This document shows, one piece after another, positions 9,356-18,214 of a DNA stretch of 20,133 bases. The stretch comes from Elysia marginata. Lineage: Eukaryota > Mollusca > Gastropoda > Plakobranchidae. Within the stretch, counting starts at the first letter, position 1, and every line of letters begins with the position of its first letter. The position numbers were made by a program, and so were the translations under genes. The notes beneath the pieces are model-generated. The model did not search any database. It saw nothing but the letters and a program-made list of their open reading frames with translations, and had not been told where the DNA came from. The stretch spans positions 152,170 through 172,302 of the forward strand of contig BMAT01009686.1 in NCBI GenBank assembly GCA_019649035.1, given 5' to 3'.

Positions 9356-10352
9356 CTGAAGATGAAAGAAATAAGATTGCTTTGCTAAAACTGATAATAC
9401 TGGCTGACTGATTGACATACTTGGCTAGCTCAGAACCTCAAAAAAATCCTTATCAAGAAAGGCATAACTGTATAAGTTAAGGGCCCAAACTTATTAAATA
9501 TGAATGATATGATTAAATAGCAAAGTAGGATGGCAGACTAGTTCAAAATGCTTTTTCACATAGCTTCTAAATATTTGAGGTGCCTGATTATTTTGATTGT
9601 GTCAGTGAAGTTTTAAAAGAGAAGTTGATATTTTTTTGCCCTGTAAAACACAATCTGATCTTTATCATGTCAAACCTAGTTTGAGGGGACAAAGACTTAC
9701 TGTGCCATGGTATGTGAGGTAGAACATTTAATCTTATTAATTTATTAAAGTTACTTAATAACATGTTTTCTACAACTTAATGAGCCTCAGACTGAAAACA
9801 CGGAAATACTGAATGCAGCAAACTTTGTTCACTATTTCCGTTTCTCTATTCTTGTTCCATCTTTGCTTTTCTTCATACTTTTGATGACCTTCTCATTTCC
9901 TTAGACTGTAACCATTTCCTGTTTTATATCTCTGTTTGCCTTAACATCTTCTTGCCTGCCTCTGTTGCCTTCTTTCTCCTCTCGCCCATCCTTTTTTCTG
10001 CTTTTCCTCACTTCTTTCCAATTTTTCTCCTCTCTTTCATTTTCTCTCTCTTCATACTCGGCAAAGTAATAAGAAAGCGGGTTAAAGTGTCTGCAGGACA
10101 GTTTAGTCTTGTTTCACCTTGTTTCTTATCCAGATGCTTGACAGCTTTTGTAGGGCGAGGTTGGATAATTGTTTCCTTCTTTCAATATCTTCTGTATCTC
10201 CCAGCAATGAGCCTACTTTCTTCACTTTTTTCCAATCTTCTCCGTCTTTTTGAACAAGTGTGTATTCAGTTTTGTTGTATTAACATTTAACCTGAAGTCT
10301 GCTAACTCTTTTTGTACAATGTACATCTAGGTATTAAATCACCACAGCTTAC
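9356..10352. other. Intron K/L (997 bp), pyrimidine-rich on + strand
   Basis: About 9835-10060 is strongly C/T-rich on the + strand, so purine-rich in the host transcript. It opens a + strand frame (9952-10290) that looks compositional rather than coding. No element is recognised. Confidence 0.65.
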
Positions 10353-10464
10353 CTGTATCTTTAGTGATAGAGGTTGCAGCCTCTGCTGTTCTTACAACCT
10401 CCATGGCTGGATCTGTTGCCATAGCTAGGTCGACCTGCTCCTGAGTCATTGTGCTAAAATCCAC
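10353..10464 (-). CDS. Exon K
   Basis: Exon of 112 nt between acceptor ..ACTTCTTCCAG and donor ATACAG|GTAAGC (phase 0 in, 1 out). It reads VDFSTMTQEQVDLAMATDPA then MEVVRTAEAATSITKDT. It looks like two short helices. The splice sites are strong and the phase fits both neighbours. Confidence 0.92.
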
Positions 10465-10844
10465 CTGGAAGAAGTCAACATCAAGCTTTACAGTCTTCTT
10501 AATTGTGAGGTTTATGCAGCAGGAGTCTTGTTTTCAAAAAGTCTCTTTCACTAGACCCAAAGTCAATGATGTGCTTTGCAAAATATTCTATCAGTCTCAT
10601 CAGGACAGTTGCAGGACAAAACTAAGCTGCAGTGTTTTTTTCTCTTTTTTTTTCTCTAACTTTTTTTCTGAGCTTATTACTTGATCAACTTGGTTGCTCA
10701 AATTGGAAGCTATGATCTCTACTCTCACCACAAAAAAATTTTCATTCAGAAAACTTTATGACTTTGAATTGTACAGTAAAAAGGTAGGATTGAAATGTGA
10801 ATTAACTGATCGGAGGTGGGATCAATCTTAAGGGCAAAGGCGGC

Positions 10845-10878
10845 ACCCCTATGAATAGGGGTATAGGGCTATAGGGGT
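10845..10878. repeat. Short hairpin ACCCCTAT-GA-ATAGGGGT with an extra ATAGGGGT copy
   Basis: A perfect 8-bp inverted repeat at 10845-10852 and 10855-10862, with ATAGGGGT repeated at 10871-10878. ACCCCTAT also recurs at 11074-11081. Together these may mark the ends or subrepeats of an old element in a GC-richer island. Confidence 0.55.
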
Positions 10879-11793
10879 CCCATGGTCGATTTTCAGATTT
10901 TTTGAAATTATGAAAGTTTATCTTTTCTCAACACAATCATACTAGTCTTTTTATCCTAAGACACCTATAAGTACTTTTTTATGATTTTGAAGATAAGGAC
11001 TATGTTTAAACGCTATACAAATACTTTACTACAAAAGGAGAAACAGTAGCTTCAGCACATAGCAATAGCTGTCACCCCTATTATAAACTTAGCCTGCAGT
11101 GTATTTTGGGAACAATCCACTTTTCAAGCGTGTAATTTCAACACAAAAATTTATAAGAATATTGTTATATTGTCTGTTTCTTGTTACCTTTAGACTCTAA
11201 AAATAACTTTTTCCTTGCTTTACATCTAAACTTTGTAAAGCACTGACAGCAAGTATACTGCGTGTGGTGATTGGCGAGGTGTCAGAATGCTGTTGGCTGA
11301 ACTGCAGGCCCGCATGAGACACAGGGAGGATAGACATACACAGCTGCACTGCCTATAACCTCAGGGTTCCTTTTTTCCTTCTACTTGATTTTTTTTTGCG
11401 TTTTCTCAAAATGTCTTTTTTTTTACATAATTTATCCTTGTTTATCTCCAAAGGTTCTTGAGCAATTCACTTCAAACTTCGCATACATGACTTGCCATTG
11501 CATTGTTCTCGATTTTGTATGAAGATTTTCTTGATATTTTTTGTTTTGTTTTTGTTTTACAGACGTTTTTGTTAAAAAAAGAAATTACTCTTAGGCATTT
11601 TCATCTTATGCAAACTCAAAAAATTTATTTAAAAAATCTAAAAAATCAGCTAACAAAAAATTCTTCTACCAAAATGTCTAATTTGACTGTAATAACCGAT
11701 TATTTTTTACAGAATGCAAATCCTTTGTTCAGGTTTTGACATATGAATGTCTAAATTTTACTTTTTCATCCAATGTGGTGGCTACAACAATTG

Positions 11794-11807
11794 GTTTCCA
11801 TAGCAAC
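11794..11807 (+). promoter_or_regulatory. X-box-like RFX binding motif (GTTTCCATAGCAAC)
   Basis: The 14-mer fits the RFX X-box consensus RTHNYYWTRRNRAC at every position on both strands and is close to the ideal form GTTNCCATRGNAAC. RFX factors are the conserved regulators of ciliary genes, so the site would suit a cilia gene. However, it is intronic and far from any promoter seen here. A degenerate match of this kind is expected roughly once by chance in 20 kb. Confidence 0.4.
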
Positions 11808-12246
11808 CAGACATTGGAAATGAATAAATTAACGTGTTGTTTTTTACATTTTTGTCCAACAAACATTTTTTTGAAACACAAAAATTAGATGCTATTACAT
11901 AAATGAAAAAAATGCCTCTCGCTGCCACACTGAGCCTTAAATTTGAAATATTTAGGGTGAAAACTGTTAAAAAACAACTACTGCACAGACTGTAGTTCAG
12001 TCAAAGCTCTAAACAATTTGATATCACATAAACCTCTAACAATGTTTTCTTTTTAACAATTGTAAATCTTTTGTTAATCTTTTTTTTTTAATTGAAACAA
12101 AGAAAAGACTTGTAATTATTTAAATCGTTATTTTTTGAGTGCTCATAATTTATTCTCAGCCTGGAAAGGCACTAAAGTAGTTTAAAGTCCATTAAAAAAA
12201 GAAAAAGACTCCTTTTATAATTGAAGATATTTTTATTGCCCAGTAC

Positions 12247-12377
12247 CTTTGGCCTAATGCGTTTCTCCACCTGCTTTTGCATGGCCTGTGCCATCTTCAG
12301 CTGGAATGCAGCACTTGTCTGCCCTGCCTCAGGCCCCATCAGATGCTCTCCCAGCTGAAGGTAACTCTCAAATATGC
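12247..12377 (-). CDS. Exon J, helical segment
   Basis: Exon of 131 nt between acceptor ..CCAATTAG and donor CCAAAG|GTACTG (phase 1 in, 0 out). It reads IFESYLQLGEHLMGPEAGQT, then a long basic/Gln-rich helix (AAFQLKMAQAMQKQVEKRIR). Together with the end of exon I it forms NDGYALPRG-IFESYLQLG, the most conserved-looking block in the window (my judgement from residue composition, not an alignment). Confidence 0.92.
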
Positions 12378-13565
12378 CTAATTGGGTGGCAAAAAAACAA
12401 ACTTCCTACTCAATAAATTCTTTCAAGTTGTAAGAGCCAATTAAAAAATAAGGAATAATAAATGAATAGATTACAGTACAGTTGATAGGTTCAAATAATA
12501 TTTAAATTTTAATATGTTCAAAATTTCTTAGGATTCTTATGTCATTTGAGTCTTAATACCAAACAAAACTAAAGCAACTACACTAATATTCTTTCCAATA
12601 TGACAAACTCAAAATGCAAGGACTGAAGTTACAAAAGCTGGGCTGTTAAATGAAGATGTCTTGCTGCTTTGTAAGACACACATTTCAGATGGGGATATAA
12701 GACCCTAATTTAGGAACAAAAATATCTCAAAAAATTCAAAAGCTTTAATAAAATTGCTTCTTTTTCTTTAGGAAGCTTTCATCATGTCCATCAAAGATAA
12801 AAAAAATGAAAAACAAAAACAAGAGAGAAATAAAGGAGGGGTCAAAATGATAGAAATAAAAGATAGACACAAAAAAAGAGAAAGAGAGAAAAGTTGGTTT
12901 TATTTAGGGGCCTAAATGTACAGAATAATTTTCAATTAGCTGTTTCATTTGTCAAAAAAGGTTCTACACTTGTTAATATTATGGCAATAAACAATGTCTC
13001 AATATATTTTCTATTGTAATCATATCTTTTTTATTGTAATTTGAATTGCTAGCATATTACGGTTTTATATTATCAATTTCAAGGTATTACAAAGCGTTCC
13101 CCTTCGATCAGTACAAAATAAAATGCACAATGAAACAAAAGAAGTACATTTTAGTGGAATTACATAAAGAAGAGTGAAACACTTTAAAATTACTATGAAG
13201 GAATGTAAATATAGCTTCTCAGATTAATTGCAACACTAAAGCTACAGCAAAGAACAGAAGAGAACATGCCGTGCATGCTTCATGTAAAAGATAAAACTCC
13301 AAAAATACAAACAAAGCCTAGCTTTAAATAGTCTTCCTCACTTTGAGAGAGAATTAAAATATATTTATGCAATTCTTTTCTACAAATCCTATGCATGTCA
13401 AAAACCTACCCCTGCAAAGAGCATAGCCCTCATTGACAAAAGTATCTGCTAGCAACTTAATGTGCTTTATATCTTACAAGACTACGAACTACAAACAAGG
13501 CCTAGGTTTGAGTCTTACTCCTCACTTTTCTATATAACTCTTGTGAACAATAGTAGCAAACCTAC
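12378..13565. other. Intron I/J (1,188 bp), contains duplicated exon-I end
   Basis: Apart from the duplication near exon I, it has a purine-rich + strand stretch at about 12795-12895 (pyrimidine-rich in the host transcript) and AT-rich filler. No other element is recognised. Confidence 0.65.
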
Positions 13566-13612
13566 CTCTGGGAAGAGCATATCCGTCATTGATAGAGGCA
13601 TCCCCTGCTGCT
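13306..13612. repeat. Degenerate local direct duplication (two arms, about 145 and 120 bp)
   Basis: Arm 1 is about 13306-13448 and arm 2 about 13490-13612. Both begin TACAAACAA(A/G)GCCTAG and share TCCTCACTTT, ACCTACC(C/T)CTG and AAGAGCATA with similar order. Arm 1 carries roughly 28 extra bases in the middle. The duplication covers the 3' end of exon I plus its donor and the start of the intron. The edges are by eye. Confidence 0.6.
13410..13448 (-). pseudogene. Duplicated 3' end of exon I: pseudo-exon or 39-nt cassette exon
   Basis: The minus strand reads DTFVNEGYALCR, parallel to ASINDGYALPR at the end of exon I, and is followed by the same donor GTAGGTTT. Upstream lies an AG acceptor (GTTGCTAG). 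From that acceptor the block is 39 nt, phase 1 in and phase 1 out, so it could be inserted between exons I and J without shifting the frame. The similarity continues into the intron beyond the donor. It may be merely a decayed tandem copy; expression is unknown. Confidence 0.5.
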
Positions 13613-13785
13613 GAGCCAGTGTGGCCTGCATCTGACAAGGTTCCATCCATGCCACCTGTACATGTAGCAACACTTTGGGCAGATGCAGCTCTCTCCTGCT
13701 CTTCTGCCTGCACTTCCTCTTTTGAGATCAATTTTTCTGAGGGAAGCTTTTCTGACGGGAGAGATTTTTCTGATCTTGCTGAGTC
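13566..13785 (-). CDS. Exon I, SEK-repeat linker and acidic/Gly-Ala region
   Basis: Exon of 220 nt between acceptor ..TTTTTTACTAG and donor AGAG|GTAGGT (phase 0 in, phase 1 out). It starts with a short internal repeat (SEKSLPSEKLPSEKLI), then a Glu/Ala-rich helix (EEVQAEEQERAASAQS), and ends DASINDGYALPR, a conserved-looking lead into exon J. The 3' end of this exon has a degenerate copy about 160 bp further downstream in transcript order (13410-13448). Confidence 0.9.
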
Positions 13786-14236
13786 CTAGTAAAAAAGCAT
13801 AAGAGCATAAGGTTAACAGACAATGAGCAATTGTAGCTATGTATTATTGTGTTGTGTGTGGCTTTTTGCTCTTTATTTTTATTATTTTACACTTTTGGCG
13901 CGTGAGTTGGATGTGAGATTAACTCAGATGCTGGGTAAAAAAATATATGTATGATATTAAAAGAAGAATAAAGACCTTAGAGGTGAGTGAAGTTTATACC
14001 CTGATTTAATGGCCCTGGCGGATTAAAGATTAGGAAGCTTTTGAAATTGTCGCCTGAGAACTGTTTTTGTTCCATCTCTAGTTTTCCTACTTTTGAGAAA
14101 ATTGAGTTTGACCATTTGACTCTACGTTTCTCAACCTTTAAACATTGCTTTGTAAGATGATCATATCTCTGCAGAGAAGATGAATTGTGCTTATTTCTTT
14201 TGTCAGCTATACAAATAGACCAGGACTCTGCAATTG

Positions 14237-14341
14237 GGCATGAGATTGCATATATTAGCAAAATTTTAGATGGCATGATATTGCATATATGAGCAAAATT
14301 TTAGATGGCATGATATTGCATATATTAGCAAACTTTTAGAT
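14237..14341. repeat. Three-copy 35-bp tandem repeat
   Basis: Units start at 14237, 14272 and 14307, each beginning GGCATGA(G/T)ATTGCATATA and continuing with T(T/G)AGCAAA and TTTTAGAT. There are only a few mismatches between units, so the array is fairly young. Confidence 0.88.
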
Positions 14342-14689
14342 AGAACAAAGCAGTGCAGTTTTCAGGCAACAAAATATCAGAGACAATTGCAAAGTACAAT
14401 TTCAGACATCAGAAGTCTCATAACATCTTGTAAGGGAGTAAATTTGAAAACGTTTTACTCCCAGCCCTTTTCTCACCTGTTATATATGTACTGGAAAAAG
14501 TAGGTACTATAGTTTTCTCTAACCACACCAGCTTTTGATACTGCTGTGCACCCCCCCCCCCCAATCTCTTCTCCTTCCTCTGCCTTGTTGCAAGTCTAGA
14601 GCAATCTCTTTATTGATGATGTCCAAGTTCCCCAGCATAGCCATTCAAATTAAAACAAAATTAACAATGCAATTACTCAATCAGACTTT

Positions 14690-14790
14690 CAAATATTTCA
14701 ATAATTCATTCACTCATTCAAACTTTCATTCAACAAAACAACCATTCAATCAATCAATAAATCAATTAATCAGTAAATCAATCAATCAAG
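14690..14790. repeat. Degenerate tetranucleotide repeat (ATTC/AATC)n
   Basis: Runs of CATTCATTCACTCATTC, then CAATCAATCAATAAATCAAT and similar, about 100 bp. It lies directly next to the donor of exon H (14819). Confidence 0.8.
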
Positions 14791-14819
14791 CTAATTTCTG
14801 AGTTCAGCTCAGGTCTCAC

Positions 14820-15399
14820 CAGTGGCTCTCCCCTGGCCTGAGGCTCCAGGCGTAGAAGTCTCTGTGCTAACATCCCCTGGTCTACGTTCTCCTTGTCTTG
14901 GAGCACTTGCTGTTGGAACTTGTTCAGGAGACGTTGCCTGGTCTCCTCAATCTTAGACCTCTGAAGCTCTTGTTCGCTAGTACCTGGCGGAAGGATCCTC
15001 AACAAGGGAAAGAACCCTGGCTGACCAGGCTGGGCTGGCTGGTGAAGTTGGCTCGGGGCTGATGGTATAGAAAGGAGAGGGAAACCCCCAGCCGTTGCTG
15101 TTATTGGGTCATAAGGGAGTGGTGGGGGTATCTGCTGCTGGGGGTCAGGACGGGTTGGGAACTGACTAAATAAAGGGAGGGAAGAGGGTTGACTTGGCTG
15201 GGAAAATGATGGAGGGGTCCTGTACGGCTGAGGGGGTGGAACTTGAGGCAAAAACCGCCGCAGGTTTCTGAACGGGTCGGAGTCAAATTCTTGTGCTGAG
15301 CTGATGTGTAAAAGAGGGAAAGGGCTCCCTGATGAACGGTCTTGGTTGTTTTCCCATGCCAACAGGGGAAAGTGTACACTGCCATTCCTGGAAGGAGGT
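14820..15399 (-). CDS. Exon H, Pro/Gln-rich with four FPLL motifs, then helix
   Basis: This is the largest exon (580 nt, 193 codons), between acceptor ..TTCTTTAG and donor CCACTG|GTGAGA. Four copies of F-P-L-L (nt 15360-15371, 15310-15321, 15072-15083, 15000-15011) sit in a disordered Pro/Gln/Ser-rich background (for example PTRPDPQQQIPPPLPYDP). The last 60 residues become a charged amphipathic helix (EQELQRSKIEETRQRLLNKF). A regularly repeated hydrophobic tetrapeptide in disordered sequence suggests multivalent short linear docking motifs (inference). The phase matches both neighbours (2 in, 0 out). The open frame runs past the donor for about 17 codons to a stop at 14778, which is intronic read-through. 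Confidence 0.95.
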
Positions 15400-15681
15400 C
15401 TAAAGAAGTAGATACAATTGTCAGCCATAACCAAAGGTAAAAAAATTCTTTTGCTCAAAGATTATCATCTAATTCTCCTTTTTCTAGAATATATATTAAA
15501 ATTTTAGACCAGTGGAAAACATGGACTATTTTAAACAAAACTGAACCGTTAATGTATAAAATATCAATGGAAAATGTCAAAAACACATCTTGTCAGATAT
15601 TTTTGAGAATATGACAAATAATGAGAAATTATGTTTAAAGATGGAAATGTATTTTGTATATATATCTTATTAGTTACTCAC

Positions 15682-15740
15682 CCATGCGACTGAGAGAAAA
15701 TCCTGTTTGCCCTAGAGTTTATATCTTCAGCAAGGGATGG
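15682..15740 (-). CDS. Exon G, 59-nt small exon
   Basis: Small exon between acceptor ..CACCAATAG and a strong donor CATGG|GTGAGT. It reads PSLAEDINSRANRIFSQSHG with the last Gly split into exon H (phase 0 in, phase 2 out). The fit to exon H is exact. Its phase 0 start would also accept a direct junction from exon D. Confidence 0.87.
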
Positions 15741-16317
15741 CTATTGGTGGAGCAGAAATAAAAGTAAAGTTAAAAAATAAGTGATACTTTAAATTTATAA
15801 ATCGCAACAGTGGGAAGCCAATCATAATAATCAAAATTTTAAACCGCATAAAACTACTACAAAGAATGCACTATCTTGTAAACTTTAGTTCCTTTTTCAG
15901 CTATTGATTCCATGATTTTAGGCTATTTGGAAGAAAGTGACCTCAAAACTTTATCATATGCCAAAAAAATGGAAGTCAAATTCTACCCTAACAATAGCAA
16001 ATGTCCATTTTTTAAAAACTGACCATGAATGTATTTTACTCATTTTGTGGGAAAACTACACAAATGTTTGTTTAAGATTCCCACAAAATGAGTTCATATG
16101 TGGAACTTGAGATGTAGAGATATATACATTGTTGTAAAGCTCCTTAACTCTTTTGCACTTTAAACAGCCCAAACTGGCCAAAATTAGACCAAAACCTCTG
16201 GTTGATCCCAGCTAAAAGTTGACACATTTGACAACCCTCGTTACTGTTCAGACTGCCCGTTCCCAGCCAAATATTTTAAGTGGACCCCACCCCCTCCCCT
16301 TAATTTCAGATATGAAC
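15741..16317. other. Intron F/G (577 bp) with perfect hairpin
   Basis: AT-rich apart from a C-rich patch near 16280-16300 (G-rich in the transcript), which follows the uncertain exon F end. Contains the inverted repeat at 16038-16093. I found no extra exon that would repair the F/G junction. Confidence 0.6.
16038..16093. repeat. Perfect 16-bp inverted repeat with 24-nt loop
   Basis: ACTCATTTTGTGGGAA at 16038-16053 is the exact reverse complement of TTCCCACAAAATGAGT at 16078-16093. A perfect 16-bp stem is unlikely by chance. It is probably a small foldback or MITE-like remnant, or an RNA structure in intron F/G. Confidence 0.85.
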
Positions 16318-16432
16318 AGGGAACCCTTCTGCTTCATTCTTAAGATAGACATCAACGTCATCCGGAGGTATATTTAGAACCCTACAACTCAAATGCATGG
16401 CACGGGGTGGTTTGTTCACCAGAATCTTAACT
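16318..16432 (-). CDS. Exon F (donor uncertain; in-frame stop just beyond)
   Basis: The exon opens after a good acceptor (TTGTTTTTAG) and completes the Lys codon from exon E. It reads VKILVNKPPRAMHLSCRVLN followed by an acidic stretch (IPPDDVDVYLKNEAEG). The frame reaches a TGA at 16306-16308. The only phase-0 donor that would fit exon G is CCT|GTTCAT at 16317, which is weak, so the low coordinate is provisional. The alternative is that this frame is a terminal exon for a shorter isoform ending at 16306. Confidence 0.6.
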
Positions 16433-16576
16433 CTAAAAACAAAATAGCAGACAAAAAATGTGAATCTAAAAGAGTTAAGCAATGCAAAAACTGCTTTGAT
16501 ACCTTCCTTATGACCTGAGTTACTATTTTTGAAATATTGGGGATAATGCATTTTAAGATTTCATATCACAACTAAC

Positions 16577-16627
16577 TTGAAGGCTCTTCGGTCAGCTTTC
16601 TGGTTGAACTTCTCATCTCTAGCCACC
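16577..16627 (-). CDS. Exon E (short; acceptor uncertain)
   Basis: Short coding block reading VARDEKFNQKADRRAF and ending TTCAA|GTTAGT. Its donor side is well supported: the split Lys codon AA|A joins exon F in frame. The upstream edge is not clear. The only AG in this frame before a stop is ATTGAAAG|G, which has no pyrimidine tract and demands phase 2, whereas exon D ends in phase 0. A missing microexon, an unusual splice site or a small indel would explain this. The high coordinate is therefore provisional. Confidence 0.55.
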
Positions 16628-16780
16628 CTTTCAATAGTGACAATAGTTGCATAAGATATTGAAATACATCACAAACTTTTAAGTAACATCAAGAAAAATT
16701 TTCATTTTTAAAAATTTGAACAAGAACTTGAGTTATTTAAGGGATTTATACACAATTATTCAACATTTCATATTCCAAAC

Positions 16781-16900
16781 CTGAGCAGTATGAGCCTGTA
16801 GATTGTGCAACTCAGAGAGAGCTCCTCTAATGTGCCCACCTCCCTGCACATCTCGTGGCCTAGCATGGGCCTGTACAGAGTGCTGGGCGACAAGCTCTTC
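16781..16900 (-). CDS. Exon D
   Basis: Exon of 120 nt (40 codons, phase 0-0) between acceptor ..TTCACCAG and donor GCTCAG|GTTTGG. The peptide is EELVAQHSVQAHARPRDVQG followed by a Gly/His/Leu stretch ending HNLQAHTAQ, likely helical at its ends. A second frame is also open here, but only this frame fits the phase-0 end of exon C. The junction to the next exon downstream is problematic (see exon E). Confidence 0.8.
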
Positions 16901-17948
16901 CTGGTGAACGCATTAAAAATCTTAACCTAAAAATCATATATGAAATGAAATGAAAAAGAAAAAAAGAGAAACCCTGCAATTAAGTTTAAAAATCAAGCAA
17001 ACATTATAACACTGAAAGGCATGCAGATTAAAAAAATTATAACCAATTTTTATTTAGTTTCTTTTTTTCCAACAGAGCTTTGTACGAAATCTCAGGTTTC
17101 TTAGCTATTGTATTTTCAGACTAAGCATTTTGTATTAAGGCGCCTAAGTTAGTAATAGTTTGAAATATGTGTTCAATATGGAAAATGTGTTTCTTTTTTT
17201 TTTAATTTTTACATTTGTATTTTCTTTTGTTTTCTTTTATTTTACAAACTCAAATGATTTTCATCACTTTATTGAAAAGCCTGTTTATAGAGAAGATAAG
17301 ATGTTCATACTTTAATTTTCTTGCTTCAGTAGATTGCTAAATTAGTATCAAAGTAAATTTGAACTACTTCATTGCAAGTCAGCACCCAGACTAAAGTGTT
17401 CAAATTTTGGTTTAAATCAGACACTCTGTTGCTTTGTTGTTTCATAAAGATTTTAACACCTTCACTCCAAAACAATGGACTTTTATAAAGTGTACCTTAA
17501 GGCATCCTCTGTTAAACAAACTGCAAAAGTTGATATTACCAGACAGCAGGTAAATTCAGGTTATTTTGTAATAGTCGAGTCTTTTCTCATAAAAATTTCC
17601 AAAATGGATACTGGTGCATTAACCAGCATTCAATAGTTAGTAATTATTATTAAATCCAACTAGAACTAACTTGCGTGCAAGTCCCCCTGTTGTTGAAATT
17701 ACATTTCCCCCTACCTCTACAAAAGTACACTTTAGTGCAGGAAACAATATAAACCAAAAAAAAAGATAAAAACTAAATTTGAAAAACACTATTGCAGGTT
17801 TCTTGTTTTGGTTTATTCTAGGAGTACACAGTTGCACCAAAATGCTAAAAATATAACCTCATATTTAAAAATGACATTTGTTACGTTAAGCCCTGAAACC
17901 TTTTTGTTTTGTTCTTTAAATGTGTTGTTGCAATTTACAAACATTTAC
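16901..17948. other. Intron C/D (1,048 bp)
   Basis: AT-rich with T-runs. The open frames at 17637-17840 (minus) and 17808-18029 (plus, entering exon C antisense) look accidental. No element is recognised. Confidence 0.7.
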
Positions 17949-18170
17949 CTTAAAGGAAACCATCTCAGCCACAGACTCATCTTCAAGGTTTTCTTGGTTC
18001 TCTGCCTTATTTTGACTAAGAGATTTTGAGTGACGTTGTGGCCTTCCCCTCTGACTGGTGGACGCGTTCTTTGCAGGTTGGGGAGGAGGGATAACAGCTT
18101 GAGGGGCGTGACCAGGTCCAGAAACTTCATCCAAGGCCCCCATCATAGCCAGAACACTGCGGTGCTGAAT
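17949..18170 (-). CDS. Exon C, helix continuation and Pro-rich linker
   Basis: Exon of 222 nt (74 codons, phase 0 at both ends) between acceptor ..CATTTTAG and donor TTTAAG|GTAAAT. It starts IQHRSVLAMMGALDEV, continuing the helix from exon B. A Pro/Ala-rich linker follows (AVIPPPQPAKNASTSQRGRP), then an acidic tail (ENQENLEDESVAEMVSFK). It is bounded by good splice sites. The phase 0-0 length means it could be skipped without a frame change. Confidence 0.9.
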
Positions 18171-18214
18171 CTAAAATGTAAGAGAAAACCTCAGATCTAA
18201 AGATTTTTATTATA

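Larger units (their letters stand above)
10465..12246. other. Intron J/K (1,782 bp), largest in the window
   Basis: Mostly AT-rich, but with two GC-richer islands (about 10805-10885 and 11255-11350). It also holds a short palindrome at 10845-10862 and an RFX X-box-like site at 11794-11807. The islands may be an old unrecognised mobile element. Confidence 0.6.
13786..14819. other. Intron H/I (1,034 bp) with tandem and simple repeats
   Basis: Holds the 35-bp tandem repeat, a run of C near 14550-14562, and a degenerate ATTC/AATC tetranucleotide stretch. A 99-codon minus-strand open frame (13977-14276) overlaps the tandem repeat and has no support as an exon. Confidence 0.7.

Noticed and set aside
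9952..10290. 112-codon + strand open frame rich in Phe/Ser/Leu as a membrane protein
   Set aside because: It is the translation of a pyrimidine-rich stretch, and the hydrophobicity is a compositional artefact.
13977..14276. 99-codon minus-strand open frame as an extra exon
   Set aside because: It overlaps the 35-bp tandem repeat; exons H and I already join in frame, and no matching splice pair was found.
14778..14819. Exon H running to its stop codon as a terminal exon
   Set aside because: A strong donor CTG|GTGAGA precedes it and exon I joins in frame, so the extra codons are intronic.
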